From Aporrectodea caliginosa (Eukaryota; Annelida; Clitellata; Crassiclitellata; Lumbricidae): DNA of 64,000 bases. Position numbers and translations under genes: made by a program. The stretch covers positions 124,001 through 188,000 of the forward strand of contig JACEVL010000960.1 of NCBI GenBank assembly GCA_020284085.1, read 5' to 3'. The first letter of the stretch is position 1. Each line of letters begins with the position of its first letter. Below the pieces are notes generated by a model that had not been told where the DNA came from, ran no database searches, and saw only the letters and a list, made by a program, of their open reading frames with translations. Shown piece after piece: positions 58,335 to 64,000 of this stretch.

Positions 58335-59420
58335 TAAATGAACATTTATATAGCGCCCCTTCAAGATATCTACTCAGAAGTGCTCTTTGCGCTATAGTCT
58401 ATATGACGTTAAATGTCATTATGTACGAATATATTACATCAGTTAGCAAAGCAATGCACAGTATACAGTGTTGTTCAGTAATTGAAATACATGTAATTGA
58501 ATTATGTAATTGAATTACAAGTTCTGCAATTGTAATTGTAATTGAATTACATTTTAAGTCCAGTAATTGTAATTGTATTTCAATTACAATATTGCATGTA
58601 ATTTGTAATTGAATGAAGTATCTATTACAAATTACTTTCATAAAGTCAGCAAAGATGCCAGCATGCTGGGTTGACCTGGGCCACCCGTTTAATTGAATAA
58701 ACTGCTCTGCATTATGTTTGCATGGCAACATAATTGTCAACATTATTCTTTCCTTACACCCCTCTTACAATCTTACAGCACACTTTTATATACCTCAAGG
58801 GCAAGGGCTGACCTTCAATATCAGACTATCCATGCAGTCATGCACTCATTCTTAGCTAGCTTACTGCGGCTGCCTACAGATAACAGAGCTTCCATCTTCA
58901 CCTCCAGTTGAGCGTCTCTTTAGCACTGCTGGACAAATTGACTCACTCACCCAGGTGCAATCAACCACCAACCAACTCTGAAATTCTAACAGAATTTGAA
59001 AAACTTCTACTAAAAATCAAATACACTCTAACTTGTTTCAATGGATCATAATTGCAAATCGTATTTTGGATACCTGACAGACTTATAATACAATTGAATG
59101 TATATATTATTACAATTTACAGGCCATTGGTCCATTGGATGTTTTAGTTTAAAAATAGAGTAAATTAAAAATTATCGAAAAAATTCTAAATCATTTGCCA
59201 ATTTTAAAGGAATAATTGAAAAGTAATTGGTAATTGAATTACAACCAAAATGTAATTGTAATTCAATTACTTTCACAAATCAAGTAATTGTAATTGTAAT
59301 TCAATTACATTTACAAGCATGTAATTGCAATTATAATTGAATTACATTTTGAATGTAATTGATACAACACTGACAGTATATATGCCTAACGAGTCACCTG
59401 TGGCGGGCTAAGGTAGCTAA
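58335..59420 (-). repeat. T1 LINE 3' end split by a hAT insertion
   Basis: AACATTTATATAGCGCCCCT through GTTAGCAAAGCAATGCACAG (58335-58457) is continued at 59381-59420 (CGAGTCACCTGTGGCGGGC), matching the uninterrupted copy at 11703-11900. The element at 58466-59372 lies between. Confidence 0.7.
58458..59380 (+). mobile_element. hAT element remnant, 907 bp, perfect 8-bp duplication, transposase trace
   Basis: The ends CAGTGTTGTTCAGTAATTG and, reversed, CAGTGTTGTATCAATTAC bound 58466-59372. The duplication ACAGTATA is perfect on both sides. Subterminal zones are dense in TGTAATTGAATTAC motifs. At about 58897-59030 the plus strand encodes SSPPVERLFSTAGQIDSL, then after a shift ILTEFEKLLLKIKY. 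This is the hAT C-terminal dimerisation region (ER-x-FS-x-AG). It is an internally deleted, dead derivative of an autonomous hAT. Confidence 0.9.
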
Positions 59421-59457
59421 CCGAGCCATCATTTTAGGGCTGTGAATGCCTCATAAT

Positions 59458-59590
59458 AATAATAATCTTCGTTTAATGTTTCAAACTGACAAGTACGCAG
59501 GATGATTACAAATCATAGTATGAACGGACGATCACAAGTTATTACAGGAGTCGAATTTAACTGTTTGGCAGCAATGCAAGGCGTCCATCA
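59458..59590 (-). repeat. S3 SINE fragment, minus strand
   Basis: TAATAATAATCTTCGTTTAA tail, CAAACTGACAAGTACGCAGG and ACAGGAGTCGAATTTAACTG. The tRNA-like head is missing. It is 5'-truncated. Confidence 0.7.
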
Positions 59591-59977
59591 CGTATAAATC
59601 TGGAAGAGCTAATATTCGTATGCACATTGCACACTCCACTGATCCTAGATATCAAGTAGACGTCTCCAATCGTCGGACAGATTGCTCAGATCATGTCAGA
59701 TGTCACGTTCGGCCCCGGATCGAGAAAGCCCAGGCCCTGCCCAACTATATGCCCAGACACCAGACAGACCTCAAACCAGTGAGTGACTTGTCTTTGAAGG
59801 CTAGAAAGACTATCACGCAAAGTCTGGAAGGGAACCGAAAAAAACGCCGTTGCAATAAAAAGCACCAGGAAAATTTTATTAGAAAATAGAGCTCAGCAAA
59901 TTGTCCTCTACTCGTTTTATGGCATTTGTTGCAGCTGTAAAATTTTCTAAGACGCCGCAATATTGGAACCAATAAAC

Positions 59978-60017
59978 TCTCTCTCTCTGTCTGTCTGCCT
60001 GCCTGCCTATATGTCTG

Positions 60018-60056
<39 letters not shown>

Positions 60057-60577
60057 GCCTGTCTGCCTGCCTGTCTGCTGTCTGTCTCCCTGTTTGTCTG
60101 TCTGCCTGCCTGTCTGCCCGTCCGTCCGTCTGTCTGTCTGCCTGCCTGCCTTTCTGCCCGTTCGTCCCTGTCCGTGTCCGTCCGTGCCGTCTGTCTGCCC
60201 GTGTCCTTGTCTGCCCGTCTGTCGGTCCGTCTGTCTGTGTGTCCGTCCGTCCGTCCGTCTGTCTGTCTGCCTGCCTGTGTGCCAGTCCGTCCGTCCGTCT
60301 GTCTGTCTCTGCCTGTGTGCCAGTCCGTCCGTCCGTCCCGTCTGTCTGCCTGCCTGTCTGCCCGTCCGTCCGTCCGTCTGTCTGTCTGTCGGTCTGCCTG
60401 CCTGCCTGTGTGCCAGTCCGTCCGTCATTCTGTCTGTCTGCCTGCCTGTGTGCCAGTCCGTCGTCTGTCTCCTGTCTGTCCGTCCGTCGTCTGTCTGTCT
60501 GTCTCGTCTGTCTGTCGGCCTCTGTCCGCCTGTCTGTCTGTCCTGTCGTCTGTACATCCGTCTGTCTGTCTGTCTAT
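59978..60577. repeat. CTGT/CCGT/CTGC tetranucleotide array
   Basis: About 600 bp built from TGTC, CGTC and TGCC tetramers with occasional slips. Because it lacks stop codons it creates long open frames on both strands (270, 226, 186 and 137 codons). These are low-complexity artefacts, not genes. Confidence 0.95.
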
Positions 60578-60602
60578 AGGCCTATAGCCTTTATCAAGTT
60601 GT

Positions 60603-60716
60603 TTAGTGAATTTCTGTGTAACGACGCTGTGCCATTACCCTGATAATTAGCGTCGCCCTCCTCCTTTCTCCAGGCTTGGGACTGCATAGCTCTACCAGAG
60701 TATACGGGTAGTGGCG
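60603..60716 (-). repeat. T2 LINE-like 3' end, minus strand
   Basis: TAGCGTCGCCCTCCTCC and CAGGCTTGGGACTGCATAGC are the reverse complement of the T2 core. It directly follows the tetranucleotide array. Confidence 0.65.
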
Positions 60717-61049
60717 GAGCTTCCTTTATCAATTGATTGGTAGGCCTATAATTAGAAAATATGGGCCTGTACATGTTAGTGGGCGTGTATATAAAAGCAT
60801 GTAGGACCAAGTATATCCGCGTGAGGGTATACTATAGCCTCAGATGCTGACTCGAAACGCACAGTCAGACTATTATTTTGCATGGAGTTTACGTTGGTTG
60901 ATGCAGCCAGGTTACTTGGTTACTGCTGTTTGCCGACGAAGGTATAAAATTTAAGGCACAAATTAAATGGGGCGGGGCTATTGATTTAAGTAGAGTTTGA
61001 TGGATGGGAAGGTTTTGCTGAATGATTGATGACTGTGCCTAGAAGAGGT

Positions 61050-61245
<196 letters not shown>

Positions 61246-61902
61246 TATGGGATGCATCCCTAGCCGAATATATGGCATTTTGTTATATATAAATATATAT
61301 CAATATTATTATATATAGATCATATATAAACCCCTATATATACCGGTAGGCCTATATTATCATATATACATATAAGTATATGTCTAATGCAGTATACTAT
61401 AGATATATCTGTATATATATATACACGTAAGTCTGTAGTTTACATGCATGTATATAGGCTTATATATTCTCGGAATGGAAATTTCAATGATACAGTAATT
61501 TTCTTGAAATTGCGCCATACAAATGTCTCATTAGATTCTAGACATCAAGTCACGCACAGAATGGATTTTGTTACATTTGTTGTTGCCCTATATATATAGC
61601 AGAAAGAAATCATTCAGACACACATTGTTAAGGATGCGTCTAGAATTGCGCTATAAAACGTAGCCGCTTATGTTGCATCACACCCGTCCGTTAATCTAAG
61701 GATTGTATCGGATTGAAATGTGTGGACCTTTTAGTGTAAATGATATTACCGCAGACTGATATTGATTTACATTTCATTGTATGCATTAGATCACAATACT
61801 TTGTAATGAGTCTGTGCTTGAAGGCTGCGCACCGAAATCCCTTGTTCTGCAGTTGTGTAGGCTATGACAGCATAGCATAACATAGGCTAGCCTATTTTTG
61901 TA

Positions 61903-62095
61903 ATGTATTGTATTGAAACATTTATAAAGCGCCTCTATAGTTAGTAGGGTGAACCTTTCACATGCGCTCCCTGCAGTGCGCAAGACCACGAGAGAAGAAA
62001 TAGGTTTTGAGAAAAGCAAAAGAAGAAAAGGGATTTACCAAGCAGCTAGAATTTGAGAGCGAGTATAGATGGAGACATAACAAGAGAATTGATGG
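61903..62095 (-). repeat. LINE 3' end, inverted partner of 63000-63306
   Basis: TGTATTGTATTGAAACATTT, TAAAGCGCCTCTATAGTTAG, ACCACGAGAGAAGAAATAGG and TAGAATTTGAGAGCGAGTAT are the reverse complement of the plus-strand copy at 63150-63306. Confidence 0.8.
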
Positions 62096-62290
62096 AGTTG
62101 CATACCGTCAATTCAATTCAATTCAATATTTGTTTATTCAAATGGACACGTTGCCACAGTCGCAACTTTTTTTCAAACATAGTTATAGTTTGACAAGTTC
62201 AAGAGCTCGATCTTGGTTATCTTAACATCATAATATAAAATTACAATAATAGACAGCATAGCATAACATAACATAGCTTATAATATATTA
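62092..62290 (-). repeat. Duplicated segment, copy 1
   Basis: GATGGAGTTGCATACC, a CAATT repeat, TTTGTTTATTCAAATGGACA, GACAAGTTCAAGAGCTCGAT and TAACATCATAATATAAAAT. It recurs in the same orientation at 62536-62705. The CAATT tail suggests a minus-strand retrotransposon 3' end. Confidence 0.75.
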
Positions 62291-62317
62291 AAAGTTTAAA
62301 ACATAACATGATATATA

Positions 62318-62533
62318 TCTTTTCTTTAATTTAGCGCCTGACAAACGCACTGCGCTGTACATTTACATGTTATGCAATTGAAACAATCTTAACTAGTTAA
62401 CTACTAACAGAACAGACAGCTTGTAATACACGGCGCTAATAGCAGCCTATAGCAGAGCAAATCCGCCCTAACGGGGCTCGAACTCGGTACCTCTCGCACT
62501 CTTCGCCAGATGTTATCCAACGCGCCACCCGAT
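62318..62533 (-). repeat. S1 tRNA-derived SINE, most complete copy
   Basis: On the minus strand: A box TGGCGCGTTGGATAACATC, then AGAGTGCGAGAGGTACCGAG and the B box GAGTTCGAGCCCC, a 65-75-nt tRNA-like head. The body (GCTGCTATTAGCGCCG) and 3' end CAGGCGCTAAATTAAAGAAA follow. It is almost identical to 15038-15252. Confidence 0.85.
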
Positions 62534-62535
62534 AT

Positions 62536-62705
62536 TGGTGGAATTGCAAACCTTAAATTCATTTCTATTCAATATTCGTTCATTCAAATATAGACAAGTT
62601 GTCACAGCTTTGTTTTTTTTTACAAAACTTTGTTTCTTAGTTTGACAAATTCAAGAGCTCGATCGTGATTATCATAACATCATAATATAAAATAACATTA
62701 ATATA
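62536..62705 (-). repeat. Duplicated segment, copy 2
   Basis: GGTGGAATTGCAAACC, CAATATTCGTTCATTCAAAT, GACAAATTCAAGAGCTCGAT and TAACATCATAATATAAAAT. Partner of 62092-62290. Confidence 0.75.
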
Positions 62706-62999
62706 AGCCTTCAAAGTAGACCTAATTCCCGAAGACTTTTTCTATGTCAGAACCGTTACGACATCCGCAGCACTAAAGTCAATTTCTTTTGCATGAATTC
62801 CTCTTAAGAGCGTCGGTTGTGTGACTTGCGTCCATTGAGAAAGTATATACAGTCTAAGGTATAGCACCACATGCCAGCATTTTCGTCGCCATTAACTGGG
62901 TCCCATATGCACTCTATACGGGAATCATATGAAAATATAGGTCCTATACATTAATGCATGGCTCTATGTGGATATAATACGCTGCTCTCTAGCTGATGT

Positions 63000-63306
63000 A
63001 TTACTCCGGCCTCACTCAGCCTCCTAGCATCGTCCACTCCGCTCTTCAAACAGACTTGATCTTCTAGTTCCTCATACTAGAGCAGCTATGGCTCAGTCCC
63101 GGTCCTTTACCTTAATTAGTCCCTCTCTTTGGAATACGCTGTCTCCATCTACTCGCTCTCAAATTCTAGCTGGTAGCCCCTCCTCCTCGATTCTTTGCTT
63201 TTCTCAAAACCTATTTCTTCTCTCGTGGCCTTGCGCATTGGGAGCGCCTCTGAACAGTTCACCCTACTATAGAGGCGCTTCATGAATGTTTTAATACAAT
63301 ACAATA
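63000..63306 (+). pseudogene. LINE ORF2 3' end, plus strand
   Basis: AQSRSFTLISPSLWNTLSPS is the F-x-x-x-x-P-x-L-W-N-x-L block of a CR1-like ORF2 C-terminus. It is followed by TTGGGAGCGCCTCTGAACAG, AGAGGCGCTTCATGAATG and an AATAC tail. Inverted relative to 61903-62095. Confidence 0.75.
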
Positions 63307-63429
63307 AGACGATAGATGGTCTTTGGCGCAACGATCCTATACAAGCGAGTGAGACTTTTGATAAAACACTTGTATTTCGGGATGCCTTTGCTGTTTATGG
63401 CTAAGATAAGAAACCTCTTTGTTGTTTTA

Positions 63430-63770
63430 TATAATACTAGCAATTTTTACCCGGCGTTCGCCCGGGTTTCCCCAGGCGTAATTTTTAACGGCTGCAAATA
63501 AAGGCTACTTACTTACTATATTTGCTGATGGGCTTCAAATATTTAAAAAAATGTCCATATATCTGAATGGAAACGATATTTAGAGGTGAACATAGTTGCT
63601 TTGCCCGTGTACTGCACGGGTTATCTCTACCTTATAATTATAGGCAATATTATTATTTTGTTCCCCGTTCTTTACGGTTTATCTCTACCTGAAATAGGCG
63701 TATTATTTTGTTCCCCGTACTACACGGGTTATTTCTAAATTATAATAGGCGTATTATTTGCCGTTGGCCA
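63430..63770. repeat. CCCGGG-hairpin repeat with tandem CCCCGTACTACACGGG units
   Basis: A palindrome ACCCGGCGTTCGCCCGGGT at 63449-63467. Three units follow: GCCCGTGTACTGCACGGGTT (63603), CCCCGTTCTTTACGGTTT (63663) and CCCCGTACTACACGGGTT (63713), each followed by ATYTCTA. ACCCGGCGTTnCCCGGG-type strings are common in invertebrate transposons. The family is not identified. Confidence 0.6.
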
Positions 63771-64000
63771 GCGTGACGTAAGATTGCATATTTAGCCGCG
63801 TGACGTAATTTAAGATTGCATATTAATTTTAGTGACGTGGACAAATGGGCATGCTTATAATGTCCATAAATCGGAATTGAAAGCAAATTATGAGCTGAAA
63901 GTAATTGGGATGAGATAGAAATTCGAATAGCTAAAGTAAGTTTCGAGTTGCTTTGACCTAGAAAATCGGCAATGGCCGTGGTTGCAAAAAATGTGAGCTT

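Noticed and set aside
59745..60643. Long frames of 270, 226, 186 and 137 codons on both strands
   Set aside because: All lie in the tetranucleotide array. The composition is purely repeat-driven.
62470..62533. A functional tRNA gene at the S1 SINE head
   Set aside because: A and B boxes are present, but the acceptor stem does not pair and a SINE body follows directly.

Overview
The window is AT-rich animal nuclear DNA. It has no compact operon-like gene order. It carries split immunoglobulin exons with GT/AG introns, many diverged non-LTR (LINE) ends, tRNA-derived SINEs, short inverted-repeat DNA transposons with 8-bp target duplications, and long microsatellites. The palindrome TAGGCCTA recurs, mostly beyond 55 kb. 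This repeat mix is typical of a marine invertebrate, and I would guess an echinoderm or other invertebrate deuterostome, but no species marker is present.

Left third (1-18.5 kb, minus strand): the only host gene I can defend is an immunoglobulin-superfamily (IgSF) cell-surface or secreted protein. It is read right to left through five exons at 18243-18512, 13299-13388, 9761-10135, 8044-8230 and 516-718. All intron phases agree (1-1, 1-1, 1-1, 1-2, 2-1) and the joined exons give 375 in-frame codons forming three Ig domains. One exon is only 90 bp. Both ends of the gene lie outside the recognised exons, and a sixth Ig-like exon at 23943-24033 is possible. The introns carry SINEs, LINE scraps, a hAT-like MITE and several local duplications.

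Middle (18.5-50 kb): mostly non-coding sequence filled with transposon relics. These include a LINE with a CCHC plus restriction-like-endonuclease type C-terminus (20.4-21.2 kb), five LINE 3' ends of one tail family, a nested MITE pair (25.6-26.5 kb), hAT-like MITEs at 23.3, 27.1, 39.5 and 46.3 kb, an inverted-repeat-bounded 36-bp minisatellite (40.7 kb), and microsatellites.

Right part (50-64 kb): an intact Ty3/Gypsy LTR retrotransposon at 50470-55333. It has two identical 167-bp LTRs, a 5-bp GGCCT target duplication, a tRNA-type primer site, a polypurine tract and one unbroken 1429-codon gag-pol frame. It is the youngest insertion in the window. Beyond it are SINEs, a LINE reverse-transcriptase relic, a hAT element that still encodes a transposase C-terminal fragment and is nested in a LINE tail, a 600-bp tetranucleotide array, a 195-bp AC array, and inverted LINE copies around a duplicated block with a SINE inserted in it.

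Most open frames under about 130 codons are chance. No rRNA, true tRNA gene, CRISPR array or bacterial feature was seen.
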